Assembly: GCF_014633365.1 (NCBI RefSeq)
Contig: NC_068339.1
Coordinates: 28,095,316 to 28,159,315, forward strand
Reading direction: 5' to 3'
DNA from: Diospyros lotus
Taxonomy: Eukaryota; Streptophyta; Magnoliopsida; Ericales; Ebenaceae
DNA: 64,000 nucleotides
Shown here: piece by piece, positions 34,329-51,318 of the stretch
How the letters are laid out: each line of letters begins with the position of its first letter
How positions within the stretch are numbered: position 1 is the stretch's first letter
The notes under the pieces: model-generated
Told to the model about the DNA's origin: nothing
Seen by the model: only the letters and a program-made list of their open reading frames with translations
Databases searched by the model: none
Made by a program: the position numbers and the translations under genes

Positions 34329-34980
34329 GTCGTGTTAGCCATGCCTCATACGCAACCATGCCAAGCCGTGTCCCGCGTCATGATACCCGAGTACCCCCCG
34401 AGAGCCTTTCTCGTGACACCACCGAGAGACTCTCCCAGGGGATCTGCGAGTCACCCACCTTCTCGGAAGACACCCAAGATACCCTTATCGATCACCTTAC
34501 CCTAGGAGCCTCTCTCTAAGACATGCGAGAGACCCTTCTAAGGAGCTGCAAGCCCCGTAAAACCCGGTCAAAATCGCCCCAAGATGCTTGCTGAGAACAT
34601 CGAGTCATGCGCCACCTATTGGTCTCCCCTGCCACTATATATAGAGGGGTCCTCCCCACTCCCTTCAAATACACCAACTCTTATACTTACATTTCCTTCT
34701 TGCACTCAAGTACTCCATATTTTTTAAAGGTTGACTTAGGAATTGAAGGGTCTACGCAGGGACACTCGCCCGCGCCCCAGCCTAGTTTTCTTTCTCGATA
34801 GGTCACTCGTCATGAGAGGGCCATCCATCACTCTAAAGAGTCATCCATTAAAGTTATCCATTACCCAGGAAAGTCGCCCATCACTCGAAAGAGTTATCCA
34901 TCATTTAAAAAGGTCGCTCATGTTCCATCTTGAGATGGTCTCCCATATCCTAAATTCATTGTTGTAGTTAGGTAACAACA
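34329..34980 (+). mobile_element. Tat-lineage LTR (possibly truncated at left)
   Basis: The right end GGTAACAACA is followed at once by ATTGGCGTCGTCTGTGGGAA (34981-35000), the conserved leader and primer-binding region of plant Tat-type Ty3/gypsy elements. A TATA box lies at 34636-34643. Repeats of the phrase 'ATCCATCA + CT + GAAAGAG' occur near 34810-34920. The left border abuts another LTR and is not a clear TG terminus. Confidence 0.65.
34636..34643 (+). promoter_or_regulatory. TATA box of the Tat LTR
   Basis: TATATATA sits in a G/C-richer context about 345 bp before the LTR end, a usual place for the U3/R promoter. Transcription start inferred 25-35 bp downstream. Confidence 0.45.
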
Positions 34981-35455
34981 ATTGGCGTCGTCTGTGGGAA
35001 CAATAACAAAAATCCAAGAAGCAATTCACTCATGATGGCACAAACTAGAAATAATCGACAAACCTTCTCCTGTGGCACTCATACACCCCGACAAGAAACC
35101 TTCGCTCGTGTAAAAGATCATTATCAGCATTGATGTGAGGGTCAGCCATCCCTCACCCATTAGCATCGACATGTGGGTCAGCCATCCTTCACTCATCAAT
35201 AGTCTCGTGAAATCCAGCCACCTTTTACACAGCATCCTTATCCATTGGAGATTTAATTCCAAGTTTTGTACTTCAACACCTCACATTCCCTATAGGGGAT
35301 TTATTTTCCTAGTCACCTAGGCTCAAGCGAACAGGCCGCTTCCATGGGTCCTCAAGCTGAATATGAGGCCTTGTGACAGCAGCACATTGAGTGGGTGCAA
35401 GCCCTTCCTAAAAATGGTAAGAATGTTGCAAAGCTTTGGTCCCTCGTGGTGTTAG
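34981..35455 (+). pseudogene. Tat leader and start of gag, broken
   Basis: After the primer-binding region, a frame opening at 35034 (MAQTRNNRQTF) soon meets stops. A later stretch (about 35340-35450) reads S-M-G-P-Q-A-E-Y-E-A-L with W-V-Q-A-L-P-K-N-G, plausible for the N-terminal gag region of this lineage. It is cut by repeat family A copy 2 at 35456. Confidence 0.45.
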
Positions 35456-37644
35456 TGTTAGTGCCCTAATGCTAGATTTAGATGGCATATCACAATTGTA
35501 ATTATGAGACTAATAATATAATATTTATAAATATAATAAAATATGTTTTCATATTTTAAAGTCATATCTTCATTCATACCTCTTCAATTTGTAAATATGA
35601 ATGAACCCATAGATTTCCAAATGAATTTCTTATTTTCAAGTGTTAAGAATATGTTACAAAGACTTTCAGAATAAGAATTTCTTAAAGGTATTTCTCATCA
35701 TTAAATTTCTCAAAAAAGGGCTATGATTAATCAATTACAGCCTGGCACATGGGTTACTACTACCTTTGATTAGTATGTGATACTAATGATAAAGGATAGT
35801 GAGTTGCATGCCATAATCCATAAGATGGATATAGTAGACATGTTGGTAGATGTTAGTGGAACATCTACTAAATGTGACGCAAGTGATATATCACATGGCT
35901 GAGAAGATATATGATCTATTACTGGCTTCGATTGTGTTATTGGTCCTTATCGGAGCCAACACTATTGTTTTGTATGTTAGTACCTATGATTTTTCGTTGC
36001 TAAGAGTCACTAAATTTTTGGATGGGAGATGCAGTGTGTGGTCTTTATATAGTAACATATGAAGGCAGGTGATTGCTAATGGGATCTAATCCATTAACCT
36101 CTAGCGTGAGGTGAACATCTTATTTGATCAAGCTGGTTGTCCCCCTAGTCAGGGTATACATGATTGAAAAATTGTTTCCAATCTCTAAAGGAGTTCCAAT
36201 GTGTCATTTGGATCATACCACGCTAGATCTTGACATAGTTATCAAGTTAGTGAGTTTGATCAATCCATGACTCTCACTCGATCGGGATGTTAGTAAATGG
36301 AGGGATTATAGTACATAAGAATCGGAAGCCCAAATAGGTTATCTTTGAAGTAAGACTTCATTACTGGTAGAATCGCCATGACATAATGCTAGTTGTCACT
36401 CAGGTCTTTCGAGGAAATGGAGAGATCCTCATTGTAGATCAAAGTGTTTGGCTGGCATCAAAGAGTTTGATATGTCTCGATTGTTACTTAGTAGTGAAGC
36501 TAGAAAGTTACACACATATTCGAGTGTAATGGTTGACTAAGCGATGTAAGTTGTAATTATTGATCATCATTAAGAGTTAACGAATCAAGTTCAAGATTTA
36601 AATCAATAGAAGCAATTGTCAAAAGTTAACAGGCATGCCGTTAAGAGTTAACGGGGGCCTCGGTTTAATCATGAGAAGATGAAATGGTCATTAAGAGTTA
36701 ATGGCAGGCCTCGATGCAATTTCTGAAAACTTAGAAAAAAAGGGCAAAATCGATCAACTGACCTTAGAGGTTGTCGATCGGATCAAGCCCAAATCGATCC
36801 ACAGGTTGAGAAGTAGTCAATTAGCCCATGTTGAACATCGACAGTTCCTTCAGAATGGTTAATCGTTTATGTGGTAGAGGGTTGCATTTCGACACAATCT
36901 TTTGTCATATCTGCAACGAAATTGGGGTTACGTGGTTAAGGAGGAAGACAGAAGAACGATAAGGAGGATGACCTGTGTCTTGGTTGTCTCTTTCTTGTCA
37001 CTTTTTCTCTCTCTCCTTGTCTTTTGTCCCATATTGGGATGTTTAGAGTTTTGGGATGTCCAATATAAAAGGTTTGAAAAGAAGAAAGGAAAGTATGCTT
37101 GTTGCTTGGCCATTGTAATTGTTGCAATGATTTTTTTCTCGGCCAGTGTATTCTCTTATTCTTCATAGTTTGCTGAACAACTTTACCCAATGCTCCCAAC
37201 ATTTGCTCCATTGTTGTATTGATTGCTAAAGTAGGAATCCCATTCACATAGATAGTTTATTGGATTGGGAATCTTCTTTTTTGAACCCAAAACTAGTTTC
37301 ATCTCCTATGCTTAATCTAGCTGGTATATAGATTTGTGGGATTCATTTTCTACTTGGAGTGTGGACTGACTAAGGCCTTTGTAGTTTCAAGGGTCAGACT
37401 AGTCATTCGAAGGATTGTTTGGGAGCTATTGGCGTGCAACCATTGTTGTCTCGAAAGGATTCCAACATCTTCATTAGATTTGAAACTGTTGTGAGGTATA
37501 TATCTAAATGCCCTATGGTGTGGTTTTATTTTATTACATATGATCGTTTGATACCGAGTCTTGCAAGGTGATTTTTGTTTTTATTTTCGCTACGTATTAT
37601 GTATGTTTTTGAAAAGGTTTTGAAAACGATAAAAACTTTTGCAT
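35456..37644 (+). repeat. Repeat family A, copy 2 (LTR-like, longest copy)
   Basis: Starts TGTTAGTGCCCTAATGC. Landmarks shared with copies 1 and 3 are GTGATACTAATGATAAAGGA (35787), ATCACATGGCTGAGAAG (35890) and GTGAGGTGAACATCT (36108). The right end is taken at CTTTTGCA (37644), before TTGATAGTCC and TTGGTGTTCCC, which could be the start of an internal region. No target duplication found. The short frame at 36902-37168 has hydrophobic stretches but no homology I recognise. Confidence 0.5.
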
Positions 37645-37854
37645 TGATAGTCCAAATGTTGGTGTTCCCTTTCACGTGGCCAACCACCTTGAGGAAGTTT
37701 ATACTCGAAATGACTCCACTGTACAGGGCCCAATAGGAAGTGTTGGGAAATTACTCTCATCAAGAGGCCACTCTTGAGACTCACTCTCAATTTGCCCCTT
37801 CTCGAAAGAATCAATTAAGGTCTCTTACATTAGAGGCTTATACTCAATCTTTCC

Positions 37855-39079
37855 TGTTGTCCAGAGAAATACCCAAGAAGGGGGTGAATTGAGTTTTTAA
37901 AAATTAATTAATAATTTTAACTCTTTTAAAAACTCTTAAATTTGTAATTTTAATATGTAGTGATTGTAGTAGAATTAATAACAATAAAATCACACAACCA
38001 CAAGGAATAAGAGAAATTTATAGAGGTTCGGCTCTAAAGAGCCTAATCCTCTCCCTCAAAACTTAGCTTGAGGCTCTCAAGTCTTAACTTGAGGTTCTAT
38101 TAGAAAGAATCAACACTAGCCTTTAATTGGATTTAGACCAACATACAACTCCTTGCCTAAGCAAGAACCACTAGCATACTACTTGCAAATATAATCCTCT
38201 CACACAACAAGTGAATAAAAATAATAAACTTACAACCAGAGACAATTACAAACAAGACACCAATAGTTGAGAATTCCACCAGCCAGCACACTTCCAACAC
38301 TTTAAACCTTCTCGCTTTTGTTTGAATGCTCTATCAAGTTTATTCTCCACCTTGAGCCTTCATACTTACCCTATATATATACATCTTTCAAACACACTAG
38401 CCATTAAAAAAAAGGTTAATATAAAGTTTGAAATTCAAAAACTGTTTAGGCTTTCTCAAATAATAAGAAAACATGTCTCACCTTTAATTCAAAATAAATT
38501 TACTTTTTGCGTAAAAAATCAAGATTTGAAAATTCAAATATAAGCTTTTGAGACATAAATGATTAAAACAAGAAAATATGTCTAAAAATAATTCTCTTTT
38601 AATTCAAAATAAATTTACTTTTTGCATGAGTAAAAGAAAACATGTTTAAAAATAATTCTCTTTTAATTTAAGATTTGAAAATTCAAATATATGATTTTGA
38701 GACATAAATGATTAAAATAAAAAAATATGTCTAAAAGTAATTCTCTTTTAATTCAAAATAAATTTACTTTTTGCATGAGTAAGAGAAAATATGTCTCAAA
38801 ACAATTCTCCTTTAATTCAAAATAAATTTACTTTATACATGAGTAAGAAATGCATTTATCAAGATATGAAAATTTAAATATAAAATTTTGAGACATAAAT
38901 GATTAAAACAATAAAACATGTCTAAAGACAATTTACCTTTTATTCAAAATAAATTTACTCTTTGTACCCACTTTTAATTTAAAATAAATTTATATTTTGC
39001 ATGAATAAAAAATACATTTATATCATAAAAATATTTTTGTTATCATCAAAATCATATTTACTTGCGCTTAACCTTAACA
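37855..39079 (+). mobile_element. LTR-like repeat, inverted relative to the one at 55103-56496
   Basis: Begins TGTTGTCC, ends CCTTAACA, with TTCC on both sides (37851-37854 and 39080-39083). It carries AGAAGGGGGTGAATTGAG near its start and several copies of TTCAAAATAAATTTACTTTT (from 38478). The reverse complement of the same layout forms the solo LTR at 55103-56496. Confidence 0.65.
38460..39000. repeat. Irregular AT-rich tandem repeat
   Basis: TTCAAAATAAATTTACTTTT alternates with GAGTAAGAGAAAACATGTCT-like phrases five to six times at uneven spacing of 60-130 bp. Confidence 0.75.
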
Positions 39080-39083
39080 TTCC

Positions 39084-40385
39084 CCCGTCGCGAAAATTAA
39101 TGAGGGGATGATCTAGGTTGCACAGAAATGGAAACGAAAAAAGTGAAATATTTTCAATACAAAACTAAAACAAAGAAACGACATTTTTTTAAGAAAAAAA
39201 AAAACAAAAATGCGGGATAAAGTGTAAATTAAAAAAAATATAGGATTTTTTTTGTAAATAAGACTATTATGAATTATGTAATATTACATTAATATATATA
39301 AATAATATTGTCATGAAAATATAGTAATTATTTAAAAGATATGAAAATTTGTACATATTTTGAGTAATATGCAAAATAAAAAAAAAATTATTTTATATAT
39401 TATATGTCGCAGAACACACCAACACCATACATTAATTTTCAAATAATACATATTTATTATATCTTTTTTTTTAAGTCTAACTATTTATTGTTAATTAGTT
39501 TTATTATAATAAATGTATTATTAAAAAAATATTTTTAATGCTTGCTAACCATATATATGGATTACAAAAATCAATTGATCAATCAAAATGATTAAATCAA
39601 TCAAACTATATATTATAATCCACCATCTATATGCATGTTTCTCATTCAACTAAATTTTTCTTTTGAGCACCTTAATATGATGTTATAATCATTGTTCTTG
39701 GTTATTGTTATCTTTTTTAAAAAAAAAAATTATAGAATAAAAAATATTTAAAAAGTAAAATAGATAGGGTATATCTGAAAAATAATTAAAACTGTAAGGG
39801 TTGGAATAAAATAAATAAAGGTGTATGTGAAATTAGTTTATAATTTATATAATATAAATAATAGTTAAGTTGTAAACCCTAGATTCAACCATTTGAATTG
39901 CAGATTTGCAAAGGAATTTCAGTTTGCTAAAGGTTTGGACCAGCTAGAAAGAGACCCATCGTCGTCACCTCGCCTCCAACCGTTGTTGCATCCTCCATCT
40001 CTGTCGTCGCCTCTCTAACCGTTGACACATCGCCTCACATCTCTTGTCACTCTAGTTGCCGCCAACTCGTCACATCTCTCACCCTCGCCACCGATCGCCG
40101 CTGCATCTTCCATCTCTGTCGTTGCCTCGCCTCTCTCACCGTTGTATCTTCCTCTCTGGCTACCGCCTTGCCTCTCAATGGCTAGAAACACATTTTCGGC
40201 CATTTTATGTAATTTTCGAAATGGCCCCAAAATTTTCACAAATTACAAAAATGGCCTGAAAAACATTTCAAGCCATCTTTGCCATTTCTGAAACGGGAAA
40301 TGGTTCAAAAACACCGAAACGGGGTCTTTGAGTCATTTACGTGCTTTATAAGGGATCATCATTGAAGGGTAAGAGAAAGTAGACA
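39084..40385. other. Unassigned sequence, AT-rich then CT/CG-rich
   Basis: 39084-39870 is AT-rich without features. 39960-40180 has repeated TCGTCGCC/CCTCTC phrases giving low-complexity frames on both strands. No convincing exon. Confidence 0.45.
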
Positions 40386-40395
40386 AAGCCCTCAA

Positions 40396-41567
40396 ATGGG
40401 GAAATACTCAAAAACTATGGCCAATACCCCTACAGGTAGGGATCGAAACTCTCTTAGAGTTGTGACAAGGAGCAACAATGAGGCCAACAACAACCCTTTG
40501 GCTTTTAGTGCCCGAAAGGCAACTAATATGAAGAAAATGATTGAGTAGGTGCTTCAACAAAAGAAGTTATTGCCAGCCTCGGAGGAGCATTACCAAAGAA
40601 GACTCCCATTTATGGCAGATGTAATGGAAATGCCCGTGCCAAAGAAATTCAAGATGCCCTAGATAACCCCTTATTCAGGCAGGGACAACCCTTATGATCA
40701 CGTGCAAAACTATGAATCTTTGATGATACTCCACAGCTAGAAATACGAGATAATGTGTTGGGTTGTCCCCTTAACCCTAGTTGGATATGCTCGAACTTGG
40801 TTTAATGGTTTGCCTGCGGGGTCCATATCCTATTTTGAACAATTGAGGTTGGAATTCATCAAGGCGTGTAATCAACAGTCAGAGGAAGAAGAACGCCACT
40901 TATCTCCTTAGTGTTCATCAAGAAAACCAAGAATCCCTTCAACAATATGTAGACAAGTTCCAAAATGCAACCCTTGAAGTCTGTGATCTACAAGTTGGGG
41001 AGGTAGTAACTGCCATGTTACAAGGGACTCAGTCCATTCCCTTGCAAGAATCTCTAGCCCTGGATCTGCCCACCACCCTGATAGAGTTGTTTGTGAGGGT
41101 TAACAGATACATACTCTAGTTGGAGGTCAGGAAGACGATTAGGGTAAGGTAGGAGAAAGATTGAAAGAGATATGGATAAAGGCCCTGATCGACGATAAGA
41201 TAAGGTGATAAAGCCCAAAAGAGTCTGATTGTAGTTCCACCACTATACACGGCTCAATGAACCCGCAGTTGGGGATACTAGCGGCCATCGAAGGATTGGG
41301 CCTCATTAAGATCCCCAAAAGGGTTGATCAACCCATGAGAAATAATCAAGAGGAGTATTGCAAATATCACAAAACTCGTGGCCACTCTATTAACTAGTGT
41401 AGAGAATTGAAAAATTAGATTGAGGCACTTATCTAGGAAGGGCATTTTCAAATATATGTGGTGAAGAAGTAGATGATCAGGCACCTTATAGGAAGGAAGA
41501 AAAGCCGAAGGGCTAAGATATGTGGAACCAAAAATGAGGGGAAAATGGATGACAAACAAGCTCTTCC
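40396..41567 (+). pseudogene. Tat-lineage gag, degenerate
   Basis: From ATG at 40396 (MGKYSKTMANT). Recognisable gag motifs: PFMADVMEMPVPKKFKMP (about 40609-40665), YSGRDNPYDHV (40671), GYARTWFNGLPAGSISYFEQL (about 40788-40850), and a zinc-finger-like YCKYHKTRGHSIN-x-C (about 41356-41400). Several TAG and TGA stops and a frameshift near 40880 inactivate it. The frame is cut by a Cassandra LTR at 41568. No LTR or primer-binding site is seen just upstream, so this copy lacks its 5' end. Confidence 0.75.
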
Positions 41568-41817
41568 TGTAACATCCTACATCGAGCGATAGGAAGGATC
41601 AGATCAACTTACCCTGATGGATCTACGCGAACTTCCCAAGGGTCACCCATCCTTGAACTACCCTAGCTTAAGCACGCTTAACTCGAGAATTCTTTATCCA
41701 CATTCAACCCAAAAGATATCTAGCTGATGTTGTTTCCTTCCTTATTATCCTTGATGTATATACTAGCCTCTCTAGAGTCCTTTTTTAGACCTAATCTTAG
41801 GCTCTCGGAGTATTACA
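41568..41817 (-). mobile_element. Single Cassandra LTR in the Tat gag-pol
   Basis: Reverse complement of the LTR unit at 18923-20404, with TGTAACATCC and AGTATTACA termini and 5S-like segments on the minus strand (GGATGGGTGACC at about 41641-41652). Length 250 bp. Flanks CTTCC (41563-41567) and TTTCC (41818-41822) differ at one base, consistent with an aged 5-bp duplication. No internal domain remains, so it is a solo LTR. Confidence 0.85.
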
Positions 41818-41931
41818 TTTCCCCTAGATAACAAGTCGACTCATCAGGCCATTCATGTCTTTTCCAACAGTGAGACCTTAGTTGGAGACACCTCCTATTC
41901 TTGAAAAGCCTACGCTTATCAGGCCTATTAG

Positions 41932-42369
41932 GTGAATTCGGTGATGAAAGTGCAAGACTATGAAGAACCGATTGTTTTTACTCCCGCAAACAGGGGAGAC
42001 GTGATTACTCCCCATGATAATTTTATGGTAATTTCAGTTGTCATTGCAAAACACTCCATTGGGAGAATCTTGGTCAATAGTGGTAGTTTACTCAACCTTA
42101 TCTTCTGGAACTACTTTGAGCAGATGCACATCTCCCATGATCAGCTAAGAAAAGTCTCTTCCTCTTTGTATAGTTTCACCGGGGAGACGGTGCTTGTCGC
42201 CAGCTCGATTCAGTTGCCAGTCATGCTAGGCATGACTCGACAAGCCAATTTCATGGTAGTGAAAACCTCTTCAACTGCTTACAATGTGACTTTGAAATGC
42301 CCCCTACTCAATGATATGAAGGTGGTAGTCTCGTTTTGTTACCTGTTAATGAAGTTTCCCACACCCTAG
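41932..42369 (+). pseudogene. Tat-lineage aspartic protease region
   Basis: The frame contains DYEEPIVFTP, a catalytic-loop segment reading ILVNSGSLLNLIFW where the family has V-D-x-G-S-S, and FTGETVLVASSIQLPVMLG. The catalytic Asp is Asn (AAT), so the protease would be inactive. A stop at 42369 precedes the RT region. Confidence 0.8.
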
Positions 42370-42599
42370 GAGATACAACAAGTTTGTGGAGATCAAAGAA
42401 AGGCTCGCACTTGCTATGTCTCTTCCATGAAAAGAAAGAAGAAAGATGAGACCCTATCAATTACTGAGAAAGCCATACATAAGTCACTTTCTAAGCATGC
42501 TATATACAAACCTCAGTCAGTAGAAAAGCTAGAAACTATATAGTTGGGTGAGACTGAACCTGAAAAACTCGTTTATGTCAACTTGCAACTCTCGAAGGA

Positions 42600-43310
42600 A
42601 GCAAAAAGGGAAATTGTAGAATGTTTAAAAGCTAATATGGATATATTTGCCTAAACTCTAGCTGGCATGCCAAGGATCAGCTCGAATGTAATTTGTCATC
42701 ACTTAAACGTCAATCCACAATTCAAGCTTGTTCATTAAAAGAAGCGAAATATCACCCCTGACAAGTTACTGGCATTGGAAGAAGAGGTAGACAAACTATT
42801 GGAGGTTGGTTTAATCTGGGAGGTACAATATCCTAACTGGTTAGTAAATGTCGTGGTGGTGAAAAATCCCGACGGGAAGCGACAAGTGTGTGTCAACTTC
42901 ACCAACCTTAATAAAGGTTGCCCGAAAGATTTGTATCCCTTACCTCGAATCGACCGATTAGTGGACGAGACGTCAAGATATCAATTGTTGATTTTCCTTA
43001 ATGCCTTTTCAGGATACCACCAAATAATGATGTACCCTAAGAAACAATCTCTTTTATTTCAAAGAAAGAGACATATTACTATAAGGTCATGTCTTTTGGA
43101 TTGAAAAACATTAGAGCTATATACCAAAACATGATGAATAAGGTGTTCAAAAACCTATTAGGTAATATGATGGAAGCATATGTCGACGATATGATTGTAA
43201 AAAGTTTGAAAGAAGAGTCCCATGTTAAGAAGTTGACTCATCTGTTTAGAGTTCTCCAATAGTACAATGTGCAGTTAAACCCCATGAAGTGTGTGTTCGG
43301 GCCTTAGCCA
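42600..43310 (+). pseudogene. Tat-lineage reverse transcriptase, degenerate
   Basis: LEVGLIWEVQYPNWLVNVVVVKNPDGKRQVCVNF-type sequence is visible at 42796-42900 (only short motifs quoted: VGLIWEVQYPNWL, KKPDGK-like KNPDGK). It is followed by LNKGCPKDLYPLPRID, then FLNAFSGYHQI (first catalytic Asp changed to Asn), and after a frameshift near 43080 AYVDDMIVKS (about 43180), the YVDD box intact. Stops at 42541, 42652 and 43259 and the frameshift inactivate it. Confidence 0.85.
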
Positions 43311-43319
43311 ATTGTTGTC

Positions 43320-43600
43320 TAAGTTAGTCGAGAGGGGCCTCCCATTTCTGCAAACACTAAGGGTTAAAAAGGGATTTGAGTAGACGGGCGAGTGCTAGAA
43401 ATCCTTCAAAAAAATGAGCATCTAAAAGAGGTCCCCTTTTGACGCAACTAAGAACGGGAGAATCTTTATTCATGTATCTAAGAGTGAGTAACAAAGTCGT
43501 AAGTGCTGCGTTGATAAGGAGGAAGGGCCAAATTGATCATCCAGAGTACTATATCAGCAAAACCCTACAACGAGCAGAGAAGTCAACTTTGGTCAGAGTT
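43320..43600 (+). pseudogene. Tat-lineage RNase H remnant
   Basis: After a deletion between RT and here, 43470-43595 reads L-F-M-Y-L-R-V-S-N-K-V-V-S-A-A-L-I-R-R and H-P-E-Y-Y-I-S-K-T-L-Q-R-A-E. This fits the start of the RNase H domain (YLAVSE...YYVSKAL..AE). The element stops abruptly; integrase and the 3' LTR are missing. Confidence 0.65.
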
Positions 43601-44116
43601 TCAAATTTATTATAAATTTCAATTTTATCAATTCGCTTTCAATCTTAAAATCTATTGTAGTTACTGTTAAATTTCTACTAAGATTATGTCCTAATCGTTG
43701 GTTAAAATGCTCTTATTATTTTGGCCACTTCAAAAGTCACATTCTCGAGCGAACGACCAAACCAGAGCTTAAAACTTTACAAAAATAAGCTGCAACTTTA
43801 GGATAATCCAAAGCAGAAGACGACCACCACGCTGATTATTTTTTTCATTCCATGCAGCGAAACCCAGTTCAAACTAGGACCCTCTCCCAACACCAAGTCA
43901 ATCAAATTAACATCCCTCTTATTCCTAGGCCAAATATAAAACACAAAAAAAAAAAAAAAGGAAATTGATTATCCACCTAAATTCAATTTAATACTAACTT
44001 CAAAATTAGGGAAAATAAATTTAGAAGGCAATGGCAATTGAAGGTGGTCTCTTGAGGAAGCAGAACATGTGTTGTTTTCTGCAAGAGATGCAAAAGCGCA
44101 TCGATGGAACATTTAA
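43601..44116. other. Intergenic DNA and 3' UTR of the PFP-beta gene
   Basis: The first 200 bases downstream of the PFP stop (44116 leftwards) are presumably 3' UTR. No AATAAA signal is visible on the minus strand there. Confidence 0.4.
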
Positions 44117-49937
<5,821 letters not shown>

Positions 49938-50031
49938 TGATCCCTCAAAGACCGAAAGCGCTGAGATCTAGGAGATGGGTAGAGCCTTCTTTTGCGGCGT
50001 TGTGTCACCAACTTGAAGACACTGCAGAGTA

Positions 50032-50038
50032 ATAAATA
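50032..50038 (-). promoter_or_regulatory. Putative TATA box of PFP-beta
   Basis: TATTTAT on the minus strand lies about 95 bases before the start codon, so transcription would begin near 50003, with a 5' UTR of about 65 bases. Weak consensus; no other core element seen. Confidence 0.4.
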
Positions 50039-50204
50039 GTGTGTGCAGGTGAGGAGTAAAATGGACCGTCAATTTGTGTAGACTTCCAAAGGAAAGAGTC
50101 CTGCTAATATATTTTTAACCAATCGGGGATCAATCATAGTCACCGTCACACGCTCACGCATCATCATCATCCTAATCCAAACTCAATTATCACCCTTTGA
50201 TTTC

Positions 50205-50740
50205 AGTTTAATATATATATATATAAATTTATAAAATTTATTTATAAATATAATATTTTTTTAAAAAAAAAAGTATCATACATGTGATATATAGAATATT
50301 TAACTTTAATTACAAGCAGCCTCATCTCTAATATTTTTGTAGATGATAGTCATCTTTATCAAATTAAGTCATATTTAAGTTTGGAATGAGTTAAGTTTAG
50401 TGTATGGTTCACTATAACAAATAAGTTATTTGATAAATTTTAATTTAATTTACAATTACATATTTTAGGGAGTGTTTCGCGTTATTAAGGGGAAAGGTGG
50501 GTGGGTTGAGTTGAGCCAAGATTAAGTGTTGGGTAACAAACTAGATTTCTTAACTCAACTCACTTGAGTTAGTTGAGATGGTTAAAGTCAATCTCCCCAA
50601 AGTATATACTCATTTTACTCTTTTATGAGAATTAATACAAATTTTAATTCTTTTTATGCTGTTGCCTGATTAAAATGATTAAATTTATTTATCTTAAGGA
50701 ACATTTCAGGCAAAGTTCATAATCAAAACCAAGTTCTGGG
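50205..50740. other. AT-rich intergenic DNA with short (AT)n run
   Basis: An AT microsatellite at 50210-50226. From 50490 to 50585, AACTCAACTCA-type phrases echo those at 53575-53960, perhaps two remnants of one unclassified repeat. Confidence 0.4.
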
Positions 50741-51318
50741 CTACCGCTTGAGAAAAAATAGGTGTCGGGCTCAATCCATTGTTCGAGAAAGCTAGAATGC
50801 CAGAGGTCTTTAGACGAGTCTTCAAGGTCTTCAGAGAACTCATTCCTCGAAGAGTCTTTGAGGGGCTAGTATCCGAATGAAACTAGAGGATCTTCAAAGA
50901 ACTGGATCGGATAGTACTTTTCCTCACAAAGATAGTTAGAATGCACACGGAGATTTTTCCCATGCTGGTCCCTCTCCGATGCCTATGTTAGACAGAGATG
51001 TCTTGAAATAGAAAATGTATACATGTGTATATGCTATAGGCTATGGATAGGTGTTTGTCGAAGAGTTATGTAGAGTCAAAGATATGAGTCTTTAGGTCCC
51101 AAGTCTTAACGTACGTGAGTTTGAGAGTTCGAGTCTTTGGGATAAAGGGTGTCATAGGATCCAAAAATGTTCTTTTGCCATGGACTAGGCAAGTATTTAT
51201 AGAGATTTGGCAATGGGACCCACGTTATATGTGGTTATGCAGATGAAAACCTTCAAACTCTCTAAGAAGATGCATCAAATGAGGCTAGAAGGACTGGAGG
51301 TATCTTCGGGGTTCAAGT
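50741..51318. repeat. Left part of an unclassified LTR-like repeat
   Basis: Rich in CTTCGGAG/CTTCAGAG and AGAGTCTTTGAG phrases that resume at 52967-53210 after the solo LTR. The style resembles the palindrome-rich Tat zones elsewhere. Termini not identified. Confidence 0.4.

Noticed and set aside
36902..37168. 88-codon frame with hydrophobic segments, possible small membrane protein
   Set aside because: Lies inside an LTR-like repeat; no homology recognised and not visible in the other family A copies.
40022..40291. Ser/Pro-rich frame as a possible first exon
   Set aside because: Low-complexity TCGTCGCC repeat with equal-length frames on the other strand; no splice partner.
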